From: Chitinophaga agri | GTDB lineage: Bacteria > Bacteroidota > Bacteroidia > Chitinophagales > Chitinophagaceae | Direction of reading: 5' to 3' | Assembly: GCF_010093065.1 (NCBI RefSeq) | Contig: NZ_CP048113.1 | Coordinates: forward strand, 4,836,001-4,900,000 | DNA length: 64,000 nucleotides | Shown here: in pieces, positions 7,951-21,654 of the stretch | How positions within the stretch are numbered: position 1 is the stretch's first letter | Layout: each line of letters starts with the position of its first letter | Position numbers and translations under genes: made by a program | Notes under the pieces: generated by a model | Databases searched by the model: none | The model's input: the letters and a program-made list of their open reading frames with translations, nothing else | What the model was told of the DNA's origin: nothing

Positions 7951-9588
7951 TTACTTATATACTGCCTGCACCGGTTTACCTACAGCACCGTTCGGCATCT
8001 GTATACGCAGCATTGCAGCAATAGTGGGTGCAATGTCAGCCATGCTTACCACGTCATTTGTATAACCATGTTTCACATGCCAGCCCATAAATACAAGTGG
8101 TAAATGGGTATCATATGGGTTCCAGTTACCATGTGTCGTGCCTTTGGATGAGCCGGAATACCAGCCTGGTTCAGGAATGATGATCACTGATCCGCAGCGC
8201 TTGGGGTTATATCCATTAGCAGCCATAGACTTTATAGGCTCAGGCAGCGGGCTATTCCCCAGGTTATCCATGTCTGCCGCAAACTCAACGCCTGGTAATT
8301 TCTGAAGGAATTGTACGGTAGCCTTCTTAATCGCATCAAAATCCAATTTCTGTGCTTCGATGCTTTTCAGATCAAAACCTATATGATAGTTTTCTCCTGT
8401 CAGGGCCAGCTTATCTGCACCGAAACGTTCTTTCAGCCATGCATTCAGGCCGGAAAGCATTTTACCGTCTGGTAATCCTGCAGGTATCTGATGTTCTTTC
8501 ATAAAACCGACTGAATGAGCCGCACCATGGTCGGCAGAGAGGAACACCAGGTAATTGCCCTTACCTACACGCTGGTCCAGATAGCGGAAGAATGCAGACA
8601 GGTCTTTGTCAAGACGCAGGTAAGTATCTTCTACCTCTATGGAGTTAGGACCATATTTATGTCCAACATAATCTGTTGAAGCACAGTTGATCGTTAAAAA
8701 GTCTGTCACATTGCCGGTACCCATCTTATATCCATCGATCGCTGCTTTGGCAAATTCCAGTGTCAGGGTGTTTCCGGAAGGCGTGGTACGCAGGCTACCC
8801 TTGTCATTCGGGTAAATATCCTGCATGTTGTGTGGGAATGTAGCCGTTTTCTCTCCCCCGAATGTACCTTCCCAGCTCATATCATCCGCGGTGCTCTGCA
8901 CATAGGTGCTGATCGGGTAGAGCGGGTTCCAGGGTTTGGACATCATTGCAGCCGGCAGCTGACGCGCGTTAAAAGTTTTCACCCATTCCGGCAGGTCCTG
9001 CATATAAAAGGAACTGGTCACAAAACTGGCATTACTGTCATCCAGCCAGAAAGCACCATCGGCGATATGGCCGGCAGGCAGGATAGAGGCCCTGTCTTTC
9101 AGCGATACACCTACCACTTTGGAACGGAAGTTGGTCGCCAGTTTTAACTCGTCCGTGATCGTAGAAGCCAGCAGGTTACGAGGCGACATTTTACCCGCAT
9201 CTGTCGTAGTACCGATAGGCTGTACGGTAGTATCTTCTGTACAATACCAGTGACGGCCGGTTACCTGGTCTGTCCAGTCATTGCCGGTAATACCATGAAT
9301 AGCAGGCACCGAACCCGTGTAAATAGTACTATGTCCTACAGCTGTAAAAGAAGGTAAGTGAGTAATGAAAGCGTTTTCGCAGGAGAAACCTTCTCCCAGC
9401 ATTCTTTTGAATCCGCCTGCCTCGTATCGGTCATAATAGCGGTACAGATAGTCCCAACGCATCTGATCAACAACAATCCCGACTACCAGTTTCGGACGAT
9501 CTACCGGTTTTTGTGCCCGGAGAACGCCTGCCTGCAGCATGGCGCCGGTAAGCGCCAGCGCAGACAATAATTTGCAAATTCTTCTCAT
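7951..9588 (-). CDS. pafA: PafA-type alkaline phosphatase
   Basis: A 545-residue exported phosphomonoesterase of the alkaline phosphatase superfamily. The start is placed at the ATG at 9588; an in-frame TTG five codons upstream is less likely. A signal peptide covers about residues 1-25. The metal-binding VDQMRWDYL block is followed by the nucleophile T82 in PSFTAVGHST, N103 in GNDW, and K164-D-R166. These match Thr79, Asn100, Lys162 and Arg164 of Elizabethkingia PafA with a small constant offset. Further metal ligands lie in SADHGAAHSVG and THGNW. It releases phosphate from many phosphomonoesters, does not depend on the PhoA-type serine, and stands alone between two terminating gene groups. 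Confidence 0.93.
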   Translation of the reverse strand: MRRICKLLSALALTGAMLQAGVLRAQKPVDRPKLVVGIVVDQMRWDYLYRYYDRYEAGGFKRMLGEGFSCENAFITHLPSFTAVGHSTIYTGSVPAIHGITGNDWTDQVTGRHWYCTEDTTVQPIGTTTDAGKMSPRNLLASTITDELKLATNFRSKVVGVSLKDRASILPAGHIADGAFWLDDSNASFVTSSFYMQDLPEWVKTFNARQLPAAMMSKPWNPLYPISTYVQSTADDMSWEGTFGGEKTATFPHNMQDIYPNDKGSLRTTPSGNTLTLEFAKAAIDGYKMGTGNVTDFLTINCASTDYVGHKYGPNSIEVEDTYLRLDKDLSAFFRYLDQRVGKGNYLVFLSADHGAAHSVGFMKEHQIPAGLPDGKMLSGLNAWLKERFGADKLALTGENYHIGFDLKSIEAQKLDFDAIKKATVQFLQKLPGVEFAADMDNLGNSPLPEPIKSMAANGYNPKRCGSVIIIPEPGWYSGSSKGTTHGNWNPYDTHLPLVFMGWHVKHGYTNDVVSMADIAPTIAAMLRIQMPNGAVGKPVQAVYK

Positions 9589-9723
9589 GATAGATAATTT
9601 CAACAGTGATAAGACCCGTGACTATTAACGCCTTTGGTTACTTAAGGTTGTCAAATTATCTATCCTTTTAAACTTATGATTATATAAATGTTACCAACGG
9701 AGATATAAATGGATAAGGACTCC

Positions 9724-10650
9724 TTAGAATCCTGCTTCCGCAAACCGCACCGGATAATCAGAGATAATACCATCTACGCCCATTTCCTTAAGCTTCTTCA
9801 TCTCTGCTGCCTCCTGTACCGTCCATGGAACAACCTGGATCTTCCGGCTATGGCACAACGTTAATAACGCAGGTGTTGTGAACTGGTAAAACGGATTATA
9901 GAACTGTGGAGTGAATCCGAGCAGGTCCAGTTGTTTAGCCGGGTTCACTTCCTTATCATATGTCAGGAAACCCAGTGTGACAGCAGGATATCTGCGATGC
10001 AGCACCTGCAGGGGCCGGGCGTCAAAAGACTGTATAATCAGGCGGTTACCGAGTGGCAGCATGTTCTTCACCGCCATCAGTTTGTCAATATATTCTTCCG
10101 GCGCGGGTTGTTCTGTACCATCTGTTTTAGCGGAAGACTTGATTTCCAGTAAATAAAATACCGGTGCCAGGTGATGCGCCTTAGTATATGTCTCTACGGA
10201 ATCAATCATCTCTGACAGGAGAGGAGCATAGGATTTAATGCGCTGCTGCTGAGGGAACTCAGGATATGGCTTTTCACCGATCACAAACTGGCGGATGCGG
10301 CTATAGTCCATCTTATAGAAGGTATAGTCTGCCCTGGAAGCAGTCGGTATTTCTGCGCCATCTGGCATGGTTGTATAAGCAGGATTGAAGGAGGCGTCAT
10401 GATATACGACCACCTGTCCGTCTTTTGTGATATGCACATCAAACTCGATCGTGTTTGCACCTGTCTCAATGGCTTTGATCATGGAAGGAATCGTATTCTC
10501 CGGCATCAGTCCACGGGTACCGCGGTGCCCTACCTTGTAAAATGATGGCAACTGGTGTGCTGTCATGGGTTTCGTAGATTTACAGGCATTCATACCTGTT
10601 GTGGCGAGCAGCAGTCCTGCCGCCAGCATGGCTTGTTGTAAAGGTTTCAT
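9724..10650 (-). CDS. Glycerophosphodiester phosphodiesterase lipoprotein
   Basis: A 308-residue GDPD-family enzyme that splits glycerophosphodiesters into glycerol 3-phosphate and an alcohol. The N-terminus carries a lipobox (MNAC, lipidated Cys23). The barrel shows GHRGTRGLMPENTIPS and EFDVHITKDGQVVVYHD, with the catalytic His and metal-binding Glu/Asp, and ends with VDGIISDYP. It is the last gene after glpD-glpK-glpF on the same strand, separated from glpF by 85 bp. This placement suggests that it supplies glycerol 3-phosphate to the regulon. It could have its own promoter in the gap. Confidence 0.9.
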   Translation of the reverse strand: MKPLQQAMLAAGLLLATTGMNACKSTKPMTAHQLPSFYKVGHRGTRGLMPENTIPSMIKAIETGANTIEFDVHITKDGQVVVYHDASFNPAYTTMPDGAEIPTASRADYTFYKMDYSRIRQFVIGEKPYPEFPQQQRIKSYAPLLSEMIDSVETYTKAHHLAPVFYLLEIKSSAKTDGTEQPAPEEYIDKLMAVKNMLPLGNRLIIQSFDARPLQVLHRRYPAVTLGFLTYDKEVNPAKQLDLLGFTPQFYNPFYQFTTPALLTLCHSRKIQVVPWTVQEAAEMKKLKEMGVDGIISDYPVRFAEAGF

Positions 10651-10735
10651 CGTCTAACGTTTTCCGGCTGTTAAAGTAATACTCGCGCATTTCTTTACGG
10701 GACCAGGCATGTTAACTCATTATTAATTAATGGGA

Positions 10736-11464
10736 TTACATGCAGAGAAATACGCCTGCTGCGATGGCAGCCCCTGCTAGTGGACCCAGTACAGGTATCC
10801 AGGCATAATCCCAGCCATTACCGCCTTTTCCCTTCACAGGCAGAATAGCATGCATGATACGGGGGCCAAGGTCTCTCACCGGATTAATCGCATATCCCGT
10901 TGTTCCTCCCAGTGAAAGGCCGATGGCCAATACCAGCAGAGACACCGGCACCGCGCCCAGGGAGCCCATGCCTATGGGTGTTTTCTCCTTACCAAACTCC
11001 CCGTTCGAAACGATATAGAAAATAGTGAACAACAATACAAAGGTACCGACAATCTCACTGGTCAGGTTACGGGCATTATTACGGATAGCCGGGGCCGTAC
11101 AGTAACAGGCCTGTATCAATCCCGGATCTGCTGTATCATCCAGGTGATCTTTATAATGTATCCATACCAGCAGTGAGCCAGCCATAGCACCCAGTAACTG
11201 TGCTCCGGCAAATAACGGCAACTGTGCCCATTCAAACCTGCCGGCTAAAGTTAGTGCCAGCGTCACTGCCGGATTAAGGTGTGCGCCGCTGTAGGGGCCT
11301 GCTACCACCACACCGACAAATACAGCCAGTGCCCAGCCGGTCGTAATTACGATCCAGCCGCCACCATGACCTTTTGTTTTATTAAGGATCACATTAGCAA
11401 CCACACCATTGCCGAGCAATATCATCAGCATGGTGCCCAGAAACTCTGCTATTAAGGGATGCAT
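10736..11464 (-). CDS. glpF: Glycerol facilitator (aquaglyceroporin)
   Basis: A 242-residue MIP-family channel with six membrane segments and the two half-helix loops. The first loop has the canonical NPA in GAHLNPAVTLAL. The second has INPVRDLGPR, where NPV replaces NPA and Asp after Arg is typical of glycerol-conducting members. It lies 78 bp downstream of glpK and lets glycerol enter by diffusion so that GlpK can phosphorylate it. Confidence 0.93.
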   Translation of the reverse strand: MHPLIAEFLGTMLMILLGNGVVANVILNKTKGHGGGWIVITTGWALAVFVGVVVAGPYSGAHLNPAVTLALTLAGRFEWAQLPLFAGAQLLGAMAGSLLVWIHYKDHLDDTADPGLIQACYCTAPAIRNNARNLTSEIVGTFVLLFTIFYIVSNGEFGKEKTPIGMGSLGAVPVSLLVLAIGLSLGGTTGYAINPVRDLGPRIMHAILPVKGKGGNGWDYAWIPVLGPLAGAAIAAGVFLCM

Positions 11465-11542
11465 CGAAGAATGAATTTTATCAGTTAGTCATTGGTGCTG
11501 TGTGACATGGAACGATTCCCGCACCAGCGTTTACGTGAAATA

Positions 11543-13084
11543 TTACTTTGTAACAGCAGCATCTTCTTCCTGTGCGGAAAACTTCGTCCAGGCTTTTACT
11601 GCCTTTACAGCATTGCCCCATCCGCGTACCCATTTACGCACATCTTCATCTTTCCCAGCAGGTGTAAAAGAGTGGTCTACCTGCCATTGACGGGCGATCT
11701 CCTCCTGGTCTTTCCAGAAGCCAGTGGCTAACCCTGCCAGATAAGCCGCGCCCATTGCAGTTGTTTCCGTCACTTTAGGGCGTACCACCTGTGTATTGAG
11801 AATATCAGCCTGGAACTGCATCAGCAGATTATTGTTAGTGGCCCCGCCGTCCACCCGCAACTCTTTGATACTGATACCCGCATCCGCCTCCATGGCCTGT
11901 AATACATCCATGGTTTGATAGGCAATGCTCTCCAGGGCGGCCCTGGCAATATGTGCAGATGTTGTACCCCTTGTCATTCCCACGAGTGTACCTCTCGCAT
12001 GCTGGTCCCAGTGAGGCGCCCCCAGTCCGGCGAAAGCCGGCACCAGATACACACCATCATTATGTACTACTTTCTTAGCCAGTCCCTCCACTTCGGAAGA
12101 TGAGCGGATGATCCCCAGACCATCTCTCAGCCATTGCACAACCGCACCGGCAATAAAGATGCTGCCTTCCAGCGCGTATTCTACCTTGCCATTTATCTTC
12201 CAGGCAATTGTGGTTACCAGGTTATTCTGCGAAATGATCGGCTGTTCCCCGATGTTCATCAGCATGAAACAGCCGGTGCCGTAGGTGTTCTTCACCATTC
12301 CCGGCGCAGTACACATCTGCCCGAATAAGGCGGCATGCTGGTCGCCCGCAATACCGGCAATAGGGATCGTTGAAGAGAAAATAGCAGAGGTAGTATGACT
12401 GATCAGCTCACTGGACTGCTTTACTTCCGGCAACATACCTGCCGGAATATCGAACAGTGAGAGCAGTTCTTCATCCCACTGCTGTGTATGTATATTAAAT
12501 AACATGGTACGGGATGCATTGGTGATGTCCGTCGCATGCGTCTTTCCTTCTGTCAGGTTCCATACAAGCCAGGCATCCACCGTACCAAATGCCAGTAGCC
12601 CTTTGGCCGCTCTTTCGCGCGCACCTTCCACATTATCAAGTATCCATTTTACTTTCGTAGCCGAGAAATAGGCGTCAATGACCAGTCCTGTTTTTTCACG
12701 GATCAGCTGTTCATGACCAGCTGCTTTGAGCTCGTCGCAATAAGCGGCCGTACGGCGGTCCTGCCATACGATGGCATGATGAACCGGCTTTCCGGTGTGG
12801 CGGTCCCATACGACGGTTGTTTCCCGTTGATTGGTAATACCTATGGCTACAATGTCCGTTCCCCGCAGGCCGGCTTTGGCTACGGCTTCTGCCGCGACTC
12901 CCAGCTGGCTGGACCAGATCTCATTGGCATCATGCTCCACCCATCCCGGTTGTGGGAAGATCTGACGAAACTCTTTTTGTGCAAGGGATACGATCGTACC
13001 TGCTTTGTCAAATATGATCGCTCTGGAGCTGGTAGTACCCTGGTCGAGTGCGAGGATGTATCCGGTTGTTTCCTTTTCCTTCAT
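11543..13084 (-). CDS. glpK: Glycerol kinase
   Basis: A 513-residue FGGY-family kinase converting glycerol to sn-glycerol 3-phosphate with ATP. The N-terminal ATP-binding block [14 protein letters not shown], the substrate block with [10 protein letters not shown], the [12 protein letters not shown] signature and the C-terminal [20 protein letters not shown] signature are all present, and the length equals that of typical GlpK. It starts 15 bp after glpD and is followed by glpF, so these genes almost surely share a transcript. Confidence 0.96.
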   Translation of the reverse strand: MKEKETTGYILALDQGTTSSRAIIFDKAGTIVSLAQKEFRQIFPQPGWVEHDANEIWSSQLGVAAEAVAKAGLRGTDIVAIGITNQRETTVVWDRHTGKPVHHAIVWQDRRTAAYCDELKAAGHEQLIREKTGLVIDAYFSATKVKWILDNVEGARERAAKGLLAFGTVDAWLVWNLTEGKTHATDITNASRTMLFNIHTQQWDEELLSLFDIPAGMLPEVKQSSELISHTTSAIFSSTIPIAGIAGDQHAALFGQMCTAPGMVKNTYGTGCFMLMNIGEQPIISQNNLVTTIAWKINGKVEYALEGSIFIAGAVVQWLRDGLGIIRSSSEVEGLAKKVVHNDGVYLVPAFAGLGAPHWDQHARGTLVGMTRGTTSAHIARAALESIAYQTMDVLQAMEADAGISIKELRVDGGATNNNLLMQFQADILNTQVVRPKVTETTAMGAAYLAGLATGFWKDQEEIARQWQVDHSFTPAGKDEDVRKWVRGWGNAVKAVKAWTKFSAQEEDAAVTK

Positions 13085-13099
13085 AACTGATCGTGAAAT

Positions 13100-14692
13100 T
13101 TATTGCTGGTTATTAACAGGTACTGATACAGGTAACAGGTAATGTGCGGCTATGGCTGCAAAGATTTTCACCTGTTCCTGCTCCCAGTCTTTATCCTTTC
13201 CCAGTTCGGCAGCCATGATAGCGGCTACCTCCGGGGCCATGTCAATAGCGGCATGTGCGTCGAGTAATAATGCCCGTAATCTGCGGGACAGCACATCATC
13301 CACTGTCCTGGCCATTTCATGCTCAACGGCCCAGATCACCTGTGCTTTTATGTAAGGCAGTCTGGAGTGGAGCTGTGCTTTCAGTTCCGGCCGGGCTTCT
13401 ATCAATTCGGTTATTTCAACAGCATCACTGCCATAGACATCCAGAGGAGCCATACTGATAGCAGTCGTATAGCCATGTATGTGCAGGGTCTCAGTACCAC
13501 AGGGTACAGCGGGCAGTCCACCGGTCGTAATTGCTGTATCCACGGTGTCTTCTGCCATTTTACGGAAGGTAGTCCATTTACCACCGGTAATGGTGATCAA
13601 TCCGGAATCAGCAATGATGATCTTATGACTGCGCGATATTTCCTTGGTGCTGTCTGTTTCTTTCTGAGGAGCGGCCAGCGGGCGAAGACCTGCATACACG
13701 CTCAGAACATCCGCACGGGTAGGTGCCTTTATCAGGTATCCTGCGGCCGTCTCCAATATAAAACTGATCTCTGCCTCCAGCGCCTGCGGTTCCAGACTAT
13801 GTGCATTGAGTGGCGTATCCGTCGTACCCACCAGTACCTTCCCATGCCAGGGGAGTGCAAATAGCACTCTGCCATCGGCCGTTTTAGGAATCATTAATGC
13901 GCTGGTACTGTCCAGAAAAGAGGCATCCAGCACGATGTGGACACCCTGACTGGGGCGGATCGTTGGCCGGGCGCCTGGCTCGTCCATCTGTAACACTTCA
14001 TCTGCAAAAACCCCTGTTGCATTGATCACAGACCTGGCGCTGAGCTGATATCTTTCCCCCGTTTCTTCATCCTGGGCATGTACACCTGCGATCTTACCTG
14101 CGTTGTCTTTATCTAACCCAATGACTTTAAAATAATTAAGCAGTACAGCGCCCTGTTCTGCCGCCGTTTGTGCGATGTTGATCGCCAGGCGGGCATCATC
14201 AAACTGTCCGTCGTGATAGACAATACCACCTTTCAGTTTATCTCTGCGTATAGCCGGCAACGCTTTGATAACAGCGTTACGGCCAATGACTTTTGACGGG
14301 CCGAGGCTAAGCCTTCCGGAAAGGAGGTCATATACTTTAAGACCGATACCGTAGAACGGGCCCTGCCACCATTTATAGTATGGAATAATAAACTCCTGAT
14401 CATGTGCCAGGTGAGGCGCGTTGGCCAGCAGCAACCCTCTTTCGTGCAAAGCCTCTTTCACAAGGCCCACATCTCCCTGGGCGAGATACCGCACGCCCCC
14501 ATGTACGAGTTTAGTGCTGCGGCTGGAGGTACCTTTTGCAAAGTCTGACTGTTCGAGTAACAGTGTGCGGTAACCTCTCTGGGCGGCATCCATAGCTACC
14601 CCGAGTCCGGTCGCACCACCGCCGATGACAATAATATCCCAAACGACTGATGCCGTATTGCCTATCTGTTGCTTAAAGGTTAACCTGTTCAT
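13100..14692 (-). CDS. glpD: FAD-dependent glycerol-3-phosphate dehydrogenase
   Basis: A 530-residue membrane-associated flavoenzyme oxidising glycerol 3-phosphate to dihydroxyacetone phosphate, with electrons passed to quinones. The FAD-binding motif GGGATGLGVAMDAAQRG sits near residues 23-39, followed by GTSSRSTKLVHGGVRYL, the GlpD signature. A C-terminal capping domain follows. It is the first gene of the glp operon and is divergent from the DeoR/GlpR regulator. Confidence 0.96.
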   Translation of the reverse strand: MNRLTFKQQIGNTASVVWDIIVIGGGATGLGVAMDAAQRGYRTLLLEQSDFAKGTSSRSTKLVHGGVRYLAQGDVGLVKEALHERGLLLANAPHLAHDQEFIIPYYKWWQGPFYGIGLKVYDLLSGRLSLGPSKVIGRNAVIKALPAIRRDKLKGGIVYHDGQFDDARLAINIAQTAAEQGAVLLNYFKVIGLDKDNAGKIAGVHAQDEETGERYQLSARSVINATGVFADEVLQMDEPGARPTIRPSQGVHIVLDASFLDSTSALMIPKTADGRVLFALPWHGKVLVGTTDTPLNAHSLEPQALEAEISFILETAAGYLIKAPTRADVLSVYAGLRPLAAPQKETDSTKEISRSHKIIIADSGLITITGGKWTTFRKMAEDTVDTAITTGGLPAVPCGTETLHIHGYTTAISMAPLDVYGSDAVEITELIEARPELKAQLHSRLPYIKAQVIWAVEHEMARTVDDVLSRRLRALLLDAHAAIDMAPEVAAIMAAELGKDKDWEQEQVKIFAAIAAHYLLPVSVPVNNQQ

Positions 14693-15014
14693 AGTGAGGA
14701 AAATGCTTTAATTTTCTTTTAATTCGTTTCAGTTTATTTCATCCATATATGAAAAAAACATACCGGGCGCTGGCCGTCCCGTTAGCCGAAAATAAATGTT
14801 TTGTTCCTTCCTTTTCAGTAAGTTAATGCATAAACGAGCATTTATACATGATATTCTTCACTTTTTACTAAATATTTTTTCTGATACGATGTGTTTAATT
14901 CAACAACATGAAAGTAATTTTGTAACGAATTGGAAGAAGGCATAAGCGTATTTATTCCAAATCTGATTTTAACATCTTTTGCTTTTTTCTACAACTGCTA
15001 ATTTTATTTCGCAT
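14693..15014. promoter_or_regulatory. Divergent glpD/glpR control region
   Basis: A 322-bp AT-rich gap between the glpD and glpR start codons. It must contain promoters for both directions. The stretch at 14833-14841 (AACGAGCAT) resembles one half of the enterobacterial GlpR operator, which has AACGAACAT half-sites, but I see no full palindrome. I see no clear TAnnTTTG box. The regulatory role is inferred from the gene arrangement. Confidence 0.4.
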
Positions 15015-15785
15015 ATGTCAATGATCAATATTGCAGAGAGACACAAATACATTCTTGACCGGTTGTCTGAGAAGGGGTATGTGAATGTGGTGGATCTTTG
15101 CAAAGAACTGGATGTTTCCGGTGTTACCATACGTAAAGACCTAAAGCTACTCGAAGACAAATCCCTGTTATTCCGTTCTCACGGAGGGGCAACAGTGAAC
15201 AATCCGTACATTAATGATAAACCGGTTAATGAAAAGGAGAAGCTACGCCGTGAAGAGAAGAACAATATCGCGGTAGCTGCTGCTGCAATGATTGCACCAA
15301 ATGACGCGATTATCATATCATCTGGCACAACAGCACTGGCGCTGGCGAGGAACATACATCCGAGAGGCCATCTTACGGTGATCACCCCGGCGCTGAATGT
15401 GGCACAGGAGTTACTGAGACACCAGGAGATAGAGGTATTACAGCTGGGAGGAATTGTGAGAAACAGTTCTTCTTCAGTAACAGGCACTTATGCTGAGCGT
15501 ATACTGGCCGACTTTTCCTGCTCCAAATTATTCTTAGGGCTGGAAGGTATTGATATTGAATTCGGACTGACGACTACCAATCTGATGGAAGCACAGCTGA
15601 ATGCACGTATGGTGACGGCTGCACAAAAGACGATCGTACTGGCCGATTCTTCTAAATTTGGCCGTCGCGGTTTTGGAAAGATCTGCGACCTGGAAGATGT
15701 AGATGAGATTATCACAGACAGTGGTATATCAGGACATGTGGTCAAGGCACTGGAAGAGATGGGCATTAATGTCACGATCGTATAA
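15015..15785 (+). CDS. glpR: DeoR/GlpR-family transcriptional regulator
   Basis: A 256-residue regulator starting at the ATG at 15015; the longer frame starts with a TTG and adds an unlikely N-terminus. Residues about 5-55 form the DeoR winged helix-turn-helix (AERHKYILDRLSEKGYVNV, then SGVTIRKDLKLLE). The rest is the sugar-phosphate sensing DeoRC domain with ISSGTTALALAR and LADSSKFGRRGF. It is divergent from glpD-glpK-glpF, which makes it the likely glycerol 3-phosphate-responsive repressor of that operon. The assignment to glp rather than another sugar pathway is by context. Confidence 0.85.
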   Translation: MSMINIAERHKYILDRLSEKGYVNVVDLCKELDVSGVTIRKDLKLLEDKSLLFRSHGGATVNNPYINDKPVNEKEKLRREEKNNIAVAAAAMIAPNDAIIISSGTTALALARNIHPRGHLTVITPALNVAQELLRHQEIEVLQLGGIVRNSSSSVTGTYAERILADFSCSKLFLGLEGIDIEFGLTTTNLMEAQLNARMVTAAQKTIVLADSSKFGRRGFGKICDLEDVDEIITDSGISGHVVKALEEMGINVTIV

Positions 15786-15865
15786 AATATTACTTGGAAG
15801 GGGAGGACAGGCGTCTTCCCCTTTTCATTTTCAGATTAACTACTCACACCGGTAATAGCGATTAC

Positions 15866-16162
15866 CTATCTACGCAAACAGTTTGTACTGATCTTATAGG
15901 TAAATAACAATGTATCCTTCCCTGCTATGACGTGGTTCCTGCCGGTGGCCTTATGAAAATGGTCAAGATAGGCGACGATAAATGCCTCTGTATCACAAAT
16001 GGTCCGGACTATTGTGTCGCGGCCGGTCTTGCCATTGTCAAACAGGCTGTCAATGTGGCTTGTACAGACATAGCAGTATACTTTTGGCGAATAATCGGGC
16101 CTGACGTCCTCTTTAATGCAGGCGGTCATAAGCAGGAGGGTGGGTAATAACAGCTTTTTCAT
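15866..16162 (-). CDS. Small putative lipoprotein
   Basis: A 98-residue product with a short signal and a lipobox ending at Cys15 (LMTAC). The mature part has three cysteines and a Tyr/His-rich stretch; no family is recognised. It is convergent with glpR and lies 80 bp from it. The clear lipoprotein signal is the main support for coding. Confidence 0.6.
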   Translation of the reverse strand: MKKLLLPTLLLMTACIKEDVRPDYSPKVYCYVCTSHIDSLFDNGKTGRDTIVRTICDTEAFIVAYLDHFHKATGRNHVIAGKDTLLFTYKISTNCLRR

Positions 16163-16355
16163 GTCGGGATTGGGTCTGATAATGATTATGTTAATTCCGG
16201 GTATAACCAGGGATGTTGTTGTCCTGACAAACTACATAATTATTTGATCCCACAGATACAACATCGCCGGCTTTTCATTTTCTTTCGGATCAGGGCATTC
16301 CGGCCACTCGCGTATTTAGCGACTTAGCGTGGTATTGGGTGGCTTTTAGTATGCT

Positions 16356-16449
16356 TTTAGTATTAGTAAGGTAAGCTTTCTCTTACGTTTCTCCTACGTT
16401 TTAAAACGTAAGAGAAACGTAAGAGAAAGCTTACCTTACTAATACTAAA
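16356..16449. repeat. 94-bp near-perfect palindrome without a loop
   Basis: Arms of 47 bp at 16356-16402 and 16403-16449 match with one mismatch (16394/16411), centred on TTTTAAAA. Each arm contains a nested direct repeat of the type ACGTAAGAGAA. Unlike the terminators in this window it has no loop and no gene ends close by: the nearest gene start or end is about 200 bp away. Its role is unknown; a cruciform, a protein-binding site or a remnant of a mobile palindrome are possible. Confidence 0.85.
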
Positions 16450-16648
16450 CCGAATCTAAACACTATTAAAAACACACATCCAACTGCGGACAGTCAGATA
16501 AATAACCTGGTGGGCTGCCGGTATACATATCGTGTTTGACCCTGTTTTTAGCCCATTGGCAACGTTCCCGGCAACCGGGGTGCTCCCGATGGTCACAACT
16601 AGGCCTTTTTGTCCTGAATGCCCCCTATCGGTCCTTTTTTATCGTTTG

Positions 16649-16690
16649 GACGAACAAGCGACGAACAAGCGACGAACAAGCGCTATACAA
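16649..16690 (+). repeat. 11-bp minisatellite (GCGACGAACAA)
   Basis: A partial unit at 16649-16657 is followed by two exact units, GCGACGAACAA at 16658-16668 and 16669-16679, and a variant GCGCTATACAA at 16680-16690. The unit length of 11 would shift a reading frame at each copy, so it is not a coding repeat. A second copy of the same minisatellite lies near 46206. Confidence 0.8.
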
Positions 16691-17067
16691 GCAACGACTA
16701 TTTTACCGCTTATCTACCCGGCTTTTACCACGTCAGGCTACATATCCGCCCGTTCATATGATTAACGATCAGTCACTTACTGTCTGGATCTCCTAATTCC
16801 ATATGGATGACTCCTAATTACAATCTTTGCGCGCACCCAACACATTAAACATTTTTATAAGTCAAGATCCGCTGGCAATACCCTAAAAAGGGCCCATATC
16901 ACCCTGCTCCTTATTTAATTCTAACGAATACCTATACTTTTTTAATCTTTTCTAAATTTTCGGGGTTATACAAAAACTTTCTTAAAAAATACCGGCTTCC
17001 TTTAGTATCTTTATACCGTTCCCGAAACAATTACGGTACCACAACCGCCTGGAGTAAGCGGGGAAGT

Positions 17068-21621
<4,554 letters not shown>

Positions 21622-21654
21622 TATTATTCTAACACCACCTAACGAAAGAGACAA

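Larger units (their letters stand above)
16163..17067. other. Gene-free region before gltB
   Basis: About 900 bp without a convincing gene. It holds a 94-bp palindrome (16356-16449) and an 11-bp minisatellite (16649-16690), described separately. Two overlapping short frames near 16532-16796 run through the minisatellite and have no coding features. A possible promoter box for gltB is TATCTTTA at 17006-17013, 55 bp before its start codon. Confidence 0.6.

Noticed and set aside
14979..15014. TTG-initiated extensions of glpR, and similarly of mnmG, the lactonase gene and other genes
   Set aside because: ATG starts a few codons downstream give the expected family N-termini or signal peptides, and the extensions overlap promoter boxes or add unlikely residues.
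16532..16796. Two overlapping 77- and 86-codon frames
   Set aside because: Both are generated by the minisatellite and its flanks; the repeat length is not a multiple of three.
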